A stretch of 42,577 bases of DNA from Treponema sp. (GCA_016293645.1 JAEDDW010000011.1:1-42577), one strand, 5' to 3'. Shown: positions 32,132 through 40,856, counted from the first letter of the stretch. Made by a program: numbers and translations. The notes: generated by a model not told the origin, from the letters alone.

Positions 32132-33316
32132 CTAGCGGACAATACGTCCGTCAAAATCCTTTCCCAAAACTATTGTAAAGTCGGCTTGAGCAGAACCCGA
32201 ACTTTCATATGAAAAATCATCATCGACGATGTTGGTACAGCGGATAAAATTACCAAGGGCTTTTGCAGCCTCGCTGTTGCCGACATGATTGATTATGACG
32301 GTTTTTTCCGTTGCAGGAGCATTCGACGTCTCAAGAACCTCGTATCCGGCACTCTGCATGAGAAACGAAGTATTTCTTGCAAGTCCCTGAGTACTGGTTC
32401 CGTTTTGGATGACAAGGACATAAGCCCTGTTCTGGTTTCCATAGTCACCCGTCATGAGGGAACTGATGGACTGATTCATGACATCCTTTATAAGCTGGCC
32501 GTCATAAAGCGGGAACAAGAGAGTCTGTCCGCTTTCTACAGTACGGCTTGATCCTGTTATTGTCTGAAGGACGATTCTTTCAGTCTCAATATCAGAAACC
32601 TGCTTCATCAGACGGTAGAAATTGTCATAATCTATATTGGTCGTAAATCTTTTTGCAAAAACCGGAAAATTCTTTGGAGAATAAACCGATTTTTTGTTTT
32701 CTCTGAAAGCCGCTAGCAAGGCTGCAAAAACAGCCTGTCTTCTGTCCTCCACGTCCCCTTCATTTTCCGAGGGAAGCTTGTAAGTCTCAAAGATCCTTAT
32801 TTTATCGCCGTCAAGGGAAACGGCACCACTAGGTAAAAGCCATTTCTCACCGTCAGGACCAATTTCATCCACAGGCATTGGAACAAAGACATTGAGGCCA
32901 CCAAGATAGTCGGCAAAAAATTCCAGATCACTCATGGAATATTCAACAGTAAAAGGAATCTGCTTTCCGACAAGTTTTTCTATCTCATCTCTGTATGCAT
33001 CAACACCAAGTTCCTTGTAGACGGCATCAATTCTGTCAACACGGTTGATGCTCTTGAAAATCGCACCTGTATTTCCAAGGATATTGAATGAGACCGCCTG
33101 ATCTGAACCGGGGCAATAGACAAAAATATCCGTGGAAAGAACATTTTTTTCATCATCCGTATGTATGAAAAGGATCTTGATTACTGGATCATTTTTCATG
33201 GTCTCCGAAATAGGATCAACCTTAAGAGAAATCGCGATGGTAACCGTTAGTGCTGCAATTATTGCGAGAATCGCAAGCAGAAAAATCGCGCTTCTTTTAT
33301 CCTTTGACATCCTCAT
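32132..33316 (-). CDS. LytR-CpsA-Psr (LCP) family membrane protein with LytR C-terminal domain
   Basis: 394 residues. One N-terminal transmembrane helix (about 11-31, IFLLAILAIIAALTVTIAISL), an LCP-like domain (about 47-270) and a LytR_C domain (about 295-394, RAYVLVIQNGTSTQGLARNTSFLMQSAGYEV). LCP enzymes attach phosphate-linked polymers to peptidoglycan, but the usual SIPRDT motif is here FNILGNT, losing its Arg and Asp, while DRRQAVFAALL recalls the later RQ motif. Treponemes lack teichoic acids, so the substrate is unknown. The ATG lies 3 bp after the yqeK stop; this gene order (obg-nadD-yqeK-LCP-rsfS) is seen in Gram-positive bacteria too. Confidence 0.85.
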   Translation of the reverse strand: MRMSKDKRSAIFLLAILAIIAALTVTIAISLKVDPISETMKNDPVIKILFIHTDDEKNVLSTDIFVYCPGSDQAVSFNILGNTGAIFKSINRVDRIDAVYKELGVDAYRDEIEKLVGKQIPFTVEYSMSDLEFFADYLGGLNVFVPMPVDEIGPDGEKWLLPSGAVSLDGDKIRIFETYKLPSENEGDVEDRRQAVFAALLAAFRENKKSVYSPKNFPVFAKRFTTNIDYDNFYRLMKQVSDIETERIVLQTITGSSRTVESGQTLLFPLYDGQLIKDVMNQSISSLMTGDYGNQNRAYVLVIQNGTSTQGLARNTSFLMQSAGYEVLETSNAPATEKTVIINHVGNSEAAKALGNFIRCTNIVDDDFSYESSGSAQADFTIVLGKDFDGRIVR

Positions 33317-33319
33317 CGT

Positions 33320-33907
33320 CTAGTTACCGCCTGTCTTCTTCCTGAGGCTTTTCTGAAATTCAATGCTTGAAGGGGCGATTTTCTTTCCCCTCTCTTTCAG
33401 GTAAGCCATATTTTCCTCAACCACATAAAGGGTGAGCTCATCCAGAGTCATGGCAAAAAGTTTTGCCCTGTATTCATCCGTCGAATGTTCCCTTCCCGGC
33501 TCGATCTTATCTGCGGAATACACAACTTTCGCAAGGGGGCAAAGATCAGTTCCGCCGAAAGTATGAAGAGCCACAGCCTGAATGATATCAGGATCATCGA
33601 CACCGAATTTTTTTGAAAGGAGAACTGCCGCAGCCCTGCCATGAAGCAACGAGGGTTTAAGCATTTCAACTTCAGTGATTTCATTTCCATCTTCGGCAGC
33701 AAGAACCTTCATCTCTTCTTCTGAAATATTCTTACATATGTCGTGGGCAATGCCTGCAAGATAACCTTTCTTTGCATCAATGCCATAGAGACCGCACATA
33801 TATTCCGAAGTCTCTGCAACACGAACACTGTGCTCGTAACGGCTCTGTTTTTCCGCCTGCATGGCAAACCGTCGGATTTCTTCTATAAGTTGGTCAATGT
33901 TTTCCAT
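33320..33907 (-). CDS. yqeK: HD-domain nucleotide hydrolase YqeK
   Basis: 195 residues from ATG 33907, which overlaps the end of nadD by 14 bp; the site GACGGAAA precedes it. YqeK hydrolyses diadenosine tetraphosphate in family members that have been tested. The HD metal motif is intact: RYEHSVRVAE (His), GIAHDICKN (His-Asp), LLHGRAAAVLL (His) and VALHTFGG (His). YSADKIEPGR is the conserved family segment. Its place between nadD and the LCP gene is the common arrangement. Confidence 0.94.
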   Translation of the reverse strand: MENIDQLIEEIRRFAMQAEKQSRYEHSVRVAETSEYMCGLYGIDAKKGYLAGIAHDICKNISEEEMKVLAAEDGNEITEVEMLKPSLLHGRAAAVLLSKKFGVDDPDIIQAVALHTFGGTDLCPLAKVVYSADKIEPGREHSTDEYRAKLFAMTLDELTLYVVEENMAYLKERGKKIAPSSIEFQKSLRKKTGGN

Positions 33908-34553
33908 AGATGTTTCCGTCCATAATATACTTGAAAACTTTTTGCGGAACAAGGTATCTGAAAGGAAGTCCCTTCGCAGCCCTGGTCCTTATACCGGTGG
34001 AACTTACGGCAAGAAATTCATTCTCAAGGAAAACAGCATCCTTCAACAGCTCCATCCCATGAAAATCAATCTTCTCACAGCCGGAACTCCCTGCACTGGC
34101 ATAGCCGCCTGTCGCCTTGTTTGAAAAACTTTCATCTTCCTTCTGGTCTGGCCTTCTGCCTATGATCAGCTGGCATTTTTCCGAAAGTTCCCTGGCGTTT
34201 TTCCACAGATGGAATGTGGCGGCCTGGTCATAACCGATGATGAGACCAATCTTTCCGTCAAGCATCCCTTCATATTTTTTTTCAAGGAAACATATGGTAT
34301 CCCAGGTATATGAAGTTCCGCCTCTTTCAACCTCACATTTTTCAAGAAAAAAACGACTGTCATCTTCCACCGCAAGATCGACCATTGCAGCCCTTACCTC
34401 AGGACCGACTTCAAAGGCCATCTCCTTATGGGGCGCAATTCCCGTGGGAACAAAAAGAATCCTATCGTAACCAAGGGAAGCCACCTCATCAGCAAGAGCC
34501 AGATGACCTGTGTGGATGGGATTGAAAGTTCCGCCTAAAACAGCAATCTTCAT
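33894..34553 (-). CDS. nadD: Nicotinate-nucleotide adenylyltransferase
   Basis: 219 residues. Couples nicotinate mononucleotide and ATP to give deamido-NAD, the substrate of NadE encoded in this same window. GGTFNPIHTGHLALADE holds the nucleotidyltransferase HxGH-type motif; FVPTGIAPHK and VSSTGIRTRAAKGLPFRYLVPQKVFKYI (the ISSTxIR motif) are also intact. An insertion of about 25 residues rich in Ser, Gly and Lys (SFSNKATGGYASAGSSG) lies between the GRRP and FHGMELL segments. The 3' end overlaps yqeK. Confidence 0.95.
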   Translation of the reverse strand: MKIAVLGGTFNPIHTGHLALADEVASLGYDRILFVPTGIAPHKEMAFEVGPEVRAAMVDLAVEDDSRFFLEKCEVERGGTSYTWDTICFLEKKYEGMLDGKIGLIIGYDQAATFHLWKNARELSEKCQLIIGRRPDQKEDESFSNKATGGYASAGSSGCEKIDFHGMELLKDAVFLENEFLAVSSTGIRTRAAKGLPFRYLVPQKVFKYIMDGNIYGKH

Positions 34554-34586
34554 TCGCCAGCAAACTCCAGTACCGCAGAAAAAAAA

Positions 34587-35717
34587 TCAGCCTTCACTTC
34601 CAGGAAACTGAACTTCCATGCTATCGTCAACGGAACGTCCGGAAAGGAATTCACTTCTGGTGTTTTTCCCGGTGTTTCCATCAACTTTCTTTTCAGCTTC
34701 CTTTTCCGCATTCATCCTGTCAACAAGAGAAACGATGGCAAGACGGGCCTCATTCATGTTCTGGCGTGACATCACCGAAACAGGAATGACCTTTACATCA
34801 GGTTCACTCCGGCCAAGCTTCTCAACGATTTCCTGAGCCCTTTTCTCAGCACCCTCAACATCGATCTTGTTGCAGAGAACGATCCTAGGTTTCTTTGTAA
34901 GATCTCCTCCAAAGCCGTCAAGTTCCTTAAGAAGAAGATCATAGGCCTCAAGATAGTTGTCGTCGCTGCAGTCAATCATGAAAAGAAGGCAGGCAGTGCG
35001 CGAAATATGCTTGAGAAAACGGATGCCAAGCCCCGCACCTTCGGAAGCTCCTTCAATGATACCAGGAATGTCCGCAATTATGAGATCCGTATCCGTATCC
35101 ACATGAAGGACACCAAGATTCGGAATTTTTGTCGTAAATGGATATGGCGCGATCTTAGGTCTTGCATTTGTAAAAAGATCAAGGAGGCTTGATTTTCCAG
35201 CATTAGGAAAACCTACAAGACCGATGTCTGCCATTACGGAAAGCTCCACACGAAGCTCCCTTACTTCACCGGGTTCGCCTTTGTTCGCACGGCGAGGAGC
35301 CTGATTTGTACTTGACTTGAAATGGATGTTCCCCCAGCCGCCGTTTCCACCTTTCAGGAATGTAAACTGCTGTTCCTCGCTGTCCGTAGGGAAATCGATG
35401 ATTATTTCGCCGGTCTCAAGATCACGGATTGTCGTTCCAGGCGGAACCGGAATGACCTTGTCCTCGCCGTCCTTTCCGTACTTGCCCCAGCTCTGTCCGT
35501 CACTGCCGTTCTGTGCCTTGAGGACAGGATGAAACCTTAAATGAGCAAGAGTCCTCAAGTTTTTCTTTACGCAGAAAATAATGTCTCCACCACGACCGCC
35601 GTCACCACCGTTAGGGCCTCCGTTTGGAATATACTTCTCACGGCGGAATGATGCACACCCGTTTCCGCCCTTTCCAGACTGAACCCTGATAGTTGCCTCG
35701 TCTGCAAATTGAATCAT
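34587..35717 (-). CDS. obg: GTPase Obg (CgtA), 50S ribosome assembly
   Basis: 376 residues from ATG 35717 (GGAAGGA upstream; a longer frame to 35741 is not preceded by such a site). The glycine-rich Obg fold (VQSGKGGNGCASFRREKY, GGPNGGDGGRGGDI) is followed by the G domain: G1 GFPNAGKSSLL, G3 DIPGIIEGAS, G4 NKID. The C-terminus is a short charged tail. Obg assists late 50S assembly and links it to growth control. It is separated from rpmA by a terminator-like hairpin, so it may also have its own promoter. Confidence 0.97.
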   Translation of the reverse strand: MIQFADEATIRVQSGKGGNGCASFRREKYIPNGGPNGGDGGRGGDIIFCVKKNLRTLAHLRFHPVLKAQNGSDGQSWGKYGKDGEDKVIPVPPGTTIRDLETGEIIIDFPTDSEEQQFTFLKGGNGGWGNIHFKSSTNQAPRRANKGEPGEVRELRVELSVMADIGLVGFPNAGKSSLLDLFTNARPKIAPYPFTTKIPNLGVLHVDTDTDLIIADIPGIIEGASEGAGLGIRFLKHISRTACLLFMIDCSDDNYLEAYDLLLKELDGFGGDLTKKPRIVLCNKIDVEGAEKRAQEIVEKLGRSEPDVKVIPVSVMSRQNMNEARLAIVSLVDRMNAEKEAEKKVDGNTGKNTRSEFLSGRSVDDSMEVQFPGSEG

Positions 35718-35771
35718 AAAAAAATCCTTCCCGATGGGCATGTCCTAAAAGTACGTCCAGCGACAGCCCAA

Positions 35772-35809
35772 TAAAAAAAAGACCCGGCAAGAGAAACATC
35801 TAGCCGGGC
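35772..35809 (-). terminator. Terminator-like hairpin between rpmA and obg
   Basis: Minus-strand stem GCCCGGC (35809-35803) with GCCGGGT (35788-35782) and a C followed by eight U (35780-35773). A GC-rich stem with a U-run; it would reduce transcription from the ribosomal protein genes into obg. Confidence 0.78.
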
Positions 35810-35841
35810 ATTAAGTGTTCCGTTAAAAGATAACAGCCAAC

Positions 35842-36102
35842 TTAGTTTGCTGCAGTTGGTTCAACAGAAACAACCTTGCGGTTCATTCTTTCACCGAACT
35901 TTACAACACCGTCAACTGTAGCGAACAATGTGTCATCGCCACCGCGCATAACATTGTTGCCCGGGTGAACACGTGTACCACGCTGTCTAACGATGATAGA
36001 ACCAGCTGTTACAGCCTCACCACTGAATTTTTTAACGCCCAAGTGTTTAGGGTTTGAATCGCGGCCGTTCTTAGCACCGCTTCCACCTTTAGTACGTCCC
36101 AT
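35842..36102 (-). CDS. rpmA: 50S ribosomal protein L27
   Basis: 86 residues. MGRTKGGSGAKNGRDSNPKHLGVKKF is the canonical short N-terminus, which reaches the peptidyl-transferase centre, followed by GSIIVRQRGTRVHPGNNVMRGGDDTLFA. There is no Firmicute-type leader before the AxKKGxG motif, although the Prp protease gene lies next to it. 29 bp separate it from prp. Confidence 0.97.
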   Translation of the reverse strand: MGRTKGGSGAKNGRDSNPKHLGVKKFSGEAVTAGSIIVRQRGTRVHPGNNVMRGGDDTLFATVDGVVKFGERMNRKVVSVEPTAAN

Positions 36103-36131
36103 TTTAATCCTCCGCCGGTCGCAGAACCGGA

Positions 36132-36467
36132 CTAGTCTTCAGTTATTTCCCGCAGGAGCACATTAGCAGGATATTGTTCGGCGATGGAACCAATTCCACA
36201 CCTTAAAAAATCAGCAATGCACCTCAAGCGTTCCGTATTACCGGAACCCTTATCTTCCACACTGAATGCGAGATTTCCGCGGGAAGATTTGTCAGTTTCG
36301 AGCACAACCCCGTCAGTCTCTGAAAGCAACTCCAGAACCGTGTTGAACAGAATGGATTCCGCAGCACAGACTATGTCGCCACCCTTGTGACTGAAATCCG
36401 CATGTCCAGCTGCCTTACAGCGCCTGATGCATCCTTCCGCGTCACAGACCAATTCAACAGTTGTCAA
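36132..36467 (-). CDS. prp: Ribosomal-processing cysteine protease Prp
   Basis: 111 residues. The Prp family (formerly DUF464) has a His/Cys dyad, here H22 in AAGHADFS and C34 in GGDIVCAAESIL. In Firmicutes Prp removes a leader from L27; the L27 encoded next door has none. The start is a TTG at 36467, one base after the rplU stop, with no strong Shine-Dalgarno, so translation is probably coupled to rplU. Confidence 0.9.
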   Translation of the reverse strand: MTTVELVCDAEGCIRRCKAAGHADFSHKGGDIVCAAESILFNTVLELLSETDGVVLETDKSSRGNLAFSVEDKGSGNTERLRCIADFLRCGIGSIAEQYPANVLLREITED

Positions 36468-36468
36468 C

Positions 36469-36783
36469 TTATGCTAAAACCACATCCTTAACAGTTACCT
36501 TTGTGTACTGTTCGCGGTGACCATGGAAGCGGTGATAATCTTTCTTTGACTTGTACTTGAAAACAAGCACCTTGTCATCCTTAAATGATTCGCCAACTTC
36601 TACAACAACTTTTGCACCTTTTACATAAGGTGTACCGACAGAAACTTTAGCACCATCGCTAGTCATAAGAACAGTGTCGATTGTAACAGTATCTCCAGCC
36701 TTAGCATCGAGATGTGCTACATCAAGAACAGCGTCCTTTTCTGCCTTGTACTGATTGCCTTTAAATTCAACAATTGCGTACAT
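36469..36783 (-). CDS. rplU: 50S ribosomal protein L21
   Basis: 104 residues. MYAIVEFKGNQYKAEKDAVLDVAHLD and the C-terminal FKYKSKKDYHRFHGHREQYTKVTV are the L21 hallmarks; the latter contacts 23S rRNA. AGAGGTAATAAA precedes the ATG. It heads the rplU-prp-rpmA operon with a leader of about 60 nt containing a small hairpin. Confidence 0.97.
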   Translation of the reverse strand: MYAIVEFKGNQYKAEKDAVLDVAHLDAKAGDTVTIDTVLMTSDGAKVSVGTPYVKGAKVVVEVGESFKDDKVLVFKYKSKKDYHRFHGHREQYTKVTVKDVVLA

Positions 36784-36811
36784 TTTATTACCTCTAAAAT
36801 AAATTTGACCC

Positions 36812-36830
36812 CAAGGAGTAGCGATCCTTG
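36812..36830 (-). promoter_or_regulatory. Hairpin in the rplU leader
   Basis: Minus-strand CAAGGA (36830-36825), loop TCGCTAC, TCCTTG (36817-36812): a perfect 6-bp stem about 30 nt before the L21 start. It might be an L21 autoregulatory site, but I cannot match it to a known leader. Confidence 0.35.
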
Positions 36831-36851
36831 AAGGTTTCTACAGGCTACGAC

Positions 36852-36879
36852 TTTATCAAATTTATGGACATATGGTCAA
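36852..36879 (-). promoter_or_regulatory. Probable promoter of the rplU operon
   Basis: Minus strand TTGACC (36879-36874), 16-bp spacer, GATAAA (36857-36852). The expected start near 36845 gives a leader of about 60 nt. Confidence 0.4.
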
Positions 36880-37031
36880 GTCAAATTCCTTGAATTCCCC
36901 CATAGAAAATCCGTAAATTCCAAAAGTTTCTGGATTTTACAAACGGGCTTCATATCAGGACAGACGGAACTCATTCCAGCCCTCGAAATTCCGGGGAAAC
37001 CATGACAAAAAAATTCTTTTTCACAAAACTA

Positions 37032-37060
37032 TTGACAAACAATTTGAAATACATTATAAA
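37032..37060 (+). promoter_or_regulatory. Upstream promoter (P1) of the TPR gene
   Basis: TTGACA (37032-37037), 17-bp spacer, TATAAA (37055-37060). Predicted start about 37067, giving a 52-nt leader that has no Shine-Dalgarno. Confidence 0.65.
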
Positions 37061-37082
37061 CTTTACCCTTTTTTAACACATA

Positions 37083-37110
37083 TTGACATATTTCATACAA
37101 TTTATATAAT
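37083..37110 (+). promoter_or_regulatory. Consensus promoter (P2) of the TPR gene
   Basis: Perfect TTGACA (37083-37088) and perfect TATAAT (37105-37110) with a 16-bp spacer. The predicted start, about 37117, lies one or two bases from the ATG at 37119, so transcripts from P2 would be leaderless. Confidence 0.65.
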
Positions 37111-37118
37111 GGTAAAAT

Positions 37119-38051
37119 ATGAGCATCCGGTCTGACAATGCCTTGAATGAGGCTCTGAAACTCATCGAAAACTGCAATTTCAACCAGTCCCTTGAACTCC
37201 TCAAGGACATTCTTGCATGTGAGCTGGATGACAAAAGACTCGTTTACGCCATCAGATGCTGCGATTTCTGGAAAGACTGTACAAATGACAATATGAACCA
37301 GCTATCTTTTTTTGAACAGGGAGAGTGGCTCCTTGGTCAATGGAAGAAATTTCAGGTTCTTATCGAACTGGCCGCTCCTGAATGCGAAAAAACCTGCTAT
37401 TCCTTCAAAAAAGGAATTTTTTCAAAGGCATTGGAATGCTACAGCAGGGCAAATGATGAAAAGGACCCTAAATTCAAGGCGGAAATCCTTAGAAAAACGG
37501 GATTGTGCTACAAGAAACTTGGATCCTATGAGATGGCATTGAGATTTCTTACGGAATCCAACACGCTGATCGGTGGTCAGTCGCAGGTTCTTGCAGAGAT
37601 GGCTGACTGCTATGCCTTTTACGGAGAGACAAAAAACGCAAAGATGCTTTTCAGGGAAGCCTTCTATATGGATGCCCAGAAAATAGACCTTTCCTTTCTC
37701 GACTCCCCTCTCATCAGGGTTCTTGTTGAGAAGGTGGAAGACGCCGGTTATACGGGAGCTGCCCTTCTTGAGTGGATTCCGGTATACGGCGTAATCCTGG
37801 GGATTTTCAATGTAAAGAGGCCATTAAGGTCGCAGGAAGTGCTTAAACTGAAGCAGGAAATATATTCGAGGGAAGGAGAACTGAAGGATCCAGTCAAAAA
37901 CAGGGAACTTCTGGAACCACACCTCATAAACCTTTATTTCTGGCTCATTGACTACTATGTCCTGACAAAGGACAACGTTTCAAAAATCAATGAGATAATG
38001 CTGAAACTAAAACTCAACTTTCCGGAAATATATGAACTTTTTGTAAAATAA
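37119..38051 (+). CDS. TPR-repeat protein of unknown function
   Basis: 310 residues, no signal peptide, so cytoplasmic. Helical repeats such as FNQSLELLKDILACELDDKRL, KAEILRKTGLCYKKLGSYEMALRFLTES and LAEMADCYAFYGETKNAKMLFREAFYMD have TPR spacing. A hydrophobic stretch near AALLEWIPVYGVILGIFNV is too short and polar-flanked to call a membrane helix with confidence. It is followed after 33 bp by greA, which also has a TPR-like N-terminus; the two may work together. The ATG has no Shine-Dalgarno and lies directly beyond a consensus promoter. Confidence 0.82.
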   Translation: MSIRSDNALNEALKLIENCNFNQSLELLKDILACELDDKRLVYAIRCCDFWKDCTNDNMNQLSFFEQGEWLLGQWKKFQVLIELAAPECEKTCYSFKKGIFSKALECYSRANDEKDPKFKAEILRKTGLCYKKLGSYEMALRFLTESNTLIGGQSQVLAEMADCYAFYGETKNAKMLFREAFYMDAQKIDLSFLDSPLIRVLVEKVEDAGYTGAALLEWIPVYGVILGIFNVKRPLRSQEVLKLKQEIYSREGELKDPVKNRELLEPHLINLYFWLIDYYVLTKDNVSKINEIMLKLKLNFPEIYELFVK

Positions 38052-38084
38052 TGGGGAGAACCCAATTTATATAGGAGCAAGACT

Positions 38085-40796
38085 ATGTCTGAAACACTTG
38101 AAAATTCAGTTCGCGAAAAACTTAAGACTGAAACATGGACACGCGCACTCATCGCAAATTTCACTGAGACAAACCTCAATGAGCTTTTTGAAATCATCGA
38201 TCAGGCACGCACAGAAAACTGCGAGAACAATATTAAGGAAATCTGTGACGAACAGCTTCTCCATTCAAAAGACAGCATCATTGCCCTGTTCCTTTCCGGA
38301 ATGATCGCACTCCGCACCGGCTCAATCGACACATCGGCACTCTCATCACTTTTTGAGATTTTCCAGAACAACCACAAGGAAACACTCATTGAAAAGGTAT
38401 GTTCAAGCATCCTTGGTGATGATCCGCAGAACAAGCTTGCCCTCAGAAAAATGGCAGAGCTCTATAAGGCAAACGGCAAGGACGAAGTCTGGGAACTTTA
38501 CGAAAGACTTGTAAAGATTGATTTTGAAGATGCTGAAATCGCACGTCTCCTCGCTGACCGCTATGACTCACAGGGAAACAGGGAAGCTGCAATCAACTAT
38601 TATAAGAAAGCATTGCTCCGCTATATTTCCGCAAAGAACCTTCCACTGGCAAAGCCTGTATGGACATGGCTTGTAAACAACATTCCGGAAGAGATCGACT
38701 TCTTCATGCTTGCACAGCGCAAGATCGCAAAGACAATCAACCGTGAGAAGGCTGTCCTTCTCATGCAGGAACTCTACACATATTACAAGGATACGGCAAA
38801 GTGGGATACAGCCATCGAAATCCTCAAGCTTGTGCTTGAATTCGACAACAAGGACGTATGGGCACGCCGCGAAATCACAGAATGTTTCCGTGGAAAATAC
38901 GCAGACCATGCGCATGTTGAGGAATACATCCGTTCTTCAAACCTTTCGCTTTCAGTACGCAACGTATTTGAAGCAATCAACGACTTTGAGAAGCACATCG
39001 CCTTTGACGCAAAGAACTTTGTATACCACAGAACATGGGGTGTCGGTGTAATCGCAAAGCAGCAGGGTGATGATCTTGTGATCAACTTCGGAAAGAAAAC
39101 AGGCGTGCACAGAATGACCCTCAAGATGGCAGTAGAATGCCTCCAGCCTCTTTCAAAGGAACACATCTGGGTTTACAAGAAGACAACAAAACGCGCAGAT
39201 CTTGCTGAAAAAATCAAGAAGGATCCTGAATGGGCTCTCAAGACGATCATCAAGAGCTTCAACAACAGCTGCGATGAAAAGCACATCAAGGCTGAGATTG
39301 TTCCGGATATCCTCACAGCAGGAGAATGGACAAGCTGGCACGCAAAGGCACAGAAAGAACTTGCAAAGCCTATTTTCGGCGTAAATCCTAACGACATCAG
39401 CCAGTACACAGTACGTGAACGCGAAATGACAAAGGAAGAACGTCTTGCAAATGAATTCAAGGCAGAAAAGGATTTCTTCAAGCGCATCGACATCCTCGTT
39501 CGTTACCTTGCAGAAATAGACGATCCTTCAGACGAGCAGTTCTCTGAAATGTTCACATACTTTGCAGGCTACCTCAAGGCAGTAAGCAAAGTAAACGAAC
39601 AGACAGTGGCATCATACCTTGTTGTTCAGGAAATAAAGAAGAGAGTTTCAGCCCTCGAAAATCCAGCAAACTTCACATTCGACAAGCTCTATGCCGAAAT
39701 CGGAAAGCCTGCAGAAACATACACAAAGCTCAAGGACTCAAAGAACACAAACCTCAGGAAGGCATTCCTTGCAAACATCAAACAGCTCATCAAGTGGGAT
39801 GACGAATACATCCGCCTCTTCCCTAGCGTTCTCGACAAGAAGCTTCTTGCAGAAATCGTAGAAGCCGGAAAACAGGAGAAAGTTACACGCCTCATCCAGG
39901 ACTGTTTCAACGACTACCGCACAAACAGAAATGCAGTCGTATATTTCATTGACGAATGTCTTGGCGATGAATGGTTCAAGGCAGCTGCAATTTCTGAGGA
40001 AAAACAGCTTGTTACCCTTGTTAACATCGTTTCAACCTGTAACAAGGAGATCGACAACCACGTAAACACAACAGAGAACAAAAAGACTGTAAAGGCAGCT
40101 ACAACACTCCTCTTCGAAAGAAAGATTGCTGGCAACGAGCCAAGAAACGCAATGCTTGACTACATGCTCGCAGGTTCAACTGAAACTATGAGCCGCATGT
40201 ACACAATGGTAAATGACGTTGCAGGTCTTGATCCTGTTTACAAGACACAGCTTAGAAACGGAATTCTCAGCAGGGATCCTAACTTCAAGTTCCAGGAAAC
40301 AGAAACAAAGCGTGAGGCTCCAAACGGACTCATGGTTACAGCTGCAAAACTGGAAGAAAAGAGAGCCCTTGAAAATGATCTTGAAAAAGTTCAGCTTCCA
40401 AAAATCGCAGCAGAAGTTGCAGAAGCAAAGGAAAAGGGAGACCTTAAGGAAAATGCGGAATACATCTCAGCAAGAGAAGCCCAGAGCCGCATGAATGCCC
40501 AGCTTGCAAAACTCAAGGATGAACTTGCTCGTGCAGTTATTTTCGATCCTACAACAGCATCTACATCAATCGTTTCTTTCGGAACAACCGTCACACTCCA
40601 GGACAACATCGAGAACAAGGAAATCACTTACACAATCTTTGGTCCATGGGAATCAAACATTGAGGAAGGAATCCTTTCATACCTTTCACCACTGGGAAAT
40701 GAGCTTCTCGAAATGAAGAACGGAGAACGCAAGAGCTTTACAATCAACGACAGGAACTACGATATTACAGTCAAGTCCATCGCACTTGCAAAATAA
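38085..40796 (+). CDS. greA: Transcript-cleavage factor GreA with a large helical-repeat N-terminal extension
   Basis: 903 residues against about 158 for ordinary GreA. The last 155 (from about 745) are a GreA unit: coiled coil LEEKRALENDLEKVQLPKIAAEVAEAKEKGDLKENAEYISAREAQ, where the acidic tip (Asp in GDLKENAEY) enters the RNA polymerase secondary channel, and an FKBP-like C-terminal domain (NIENKEITYTIFGPWES). The first 740 residues are helical repeats (LLADRYDSQGNREAAINYYKKALLRY, DTAIEILKLVLEFDNKDVWARREI). Spirochaetes such as Borrelia and T. pallidum are known to have GreA proteins of this length. AGGAG precedes the ATG; a hairpin terminator follows. Confidence 0.93.
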   Translation: MSETLENSVREKLKTETWTRALIANFTETNLNELFEIIDQARTENCENNIKEICDEQLLHSKDSIIALFLSGMIALRTGSIDTSALSSLFEIFQNNHKETLIEKVCSSILGDDPQNKLALRKMAELYKANGKDEVWELYERLVKIDFEDAEIARLLADRYDSQGNREAAINYYKKALLRYISAKNLPLAKPVWTWLVNNIPEEIDFFMLAQRKIAKTINREKAVLLMQELYTYYKDTAKWDTAIEILKLVLEFDNKDVWARREITECFRGKYADHAHVEEYIRSSNLSLSVRNVFEAINDFEKHIAFDAKNFVYHRTWGVGVIAKQQGDDLVINFGKKTGVHRMTLKMAVECLQPLSKEHIWVYKKTTKRADLAEKIKKDPEWALKTIIKSFNNSCDEKHIKAEIVPDILTAGEWTSWHAKAQKELAKPIFGVNPNDISQYTVREREMTKEERLANEFKAEKDFFKRIDILVRYLAEIDDPSDEQFSEMFTYFAGYLKAVSKVNEQTVASYLVVQEIKKRVSALENPANFTFDKLYAEIGKPAETYTKLKDSKNTNLRKAFLANIKQLIKWDDEYIRLFPSVLDKKLLAEIVEAGKQEKVTRLIQDCFNDYRTNRNAVVYFIDECLGDEWFKAAAISEEKQLVTLVNIVSTCNKEIDNHVNTTENKKTVKAATTLLFERKIAGNEPRNAMLDYMLAGSTETMSRMYTMVNDVAGLDPVYKTQLRNGILSRDPNFKFQETETKREAPNGLMVTAAKLEEKRALENDLEKVQLPKIAAEVAEAKEKGDLKENAEYISAREAQSRMNAQLAKLKDELARAVIFDPTTASTSIVSFGTTVTLQDNIENKEITYTIFGPWESNIEEGILSYLSPLGNELLEMKNGERKSFTINDRNYDITVKSIALAK

Positions 40797-40819
40797 TCTG
40801 AATCAAATCAGATAATGGA

Positions 40820-40856
40820 AACTGTCATTCTGAAAATCAGGATGGCAGTTTTTTTT
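40820..40856 (+). terminator. Rho-independent terminator after greA
   Basis: 14-nt arms 40820-40833 and 40837-40850 pair with two G-U steps around AAA, followed by T8 (40849-40856). Confidence 0.85.

Larger units (their letters stand above)
36784..37118. other. Divergent rplU / TPR-gene intergenic region
   Basis: 335 bp. The left part holds the rplU leader hairpin (36812-36830) and promoter (36852-36879, minus). The right part holds two plus-strand promoters (37032-37060 and 37083-37110). The middle, about 36885-37030, is AT-rich and shows nothing I can name. Confidence 0.6.
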
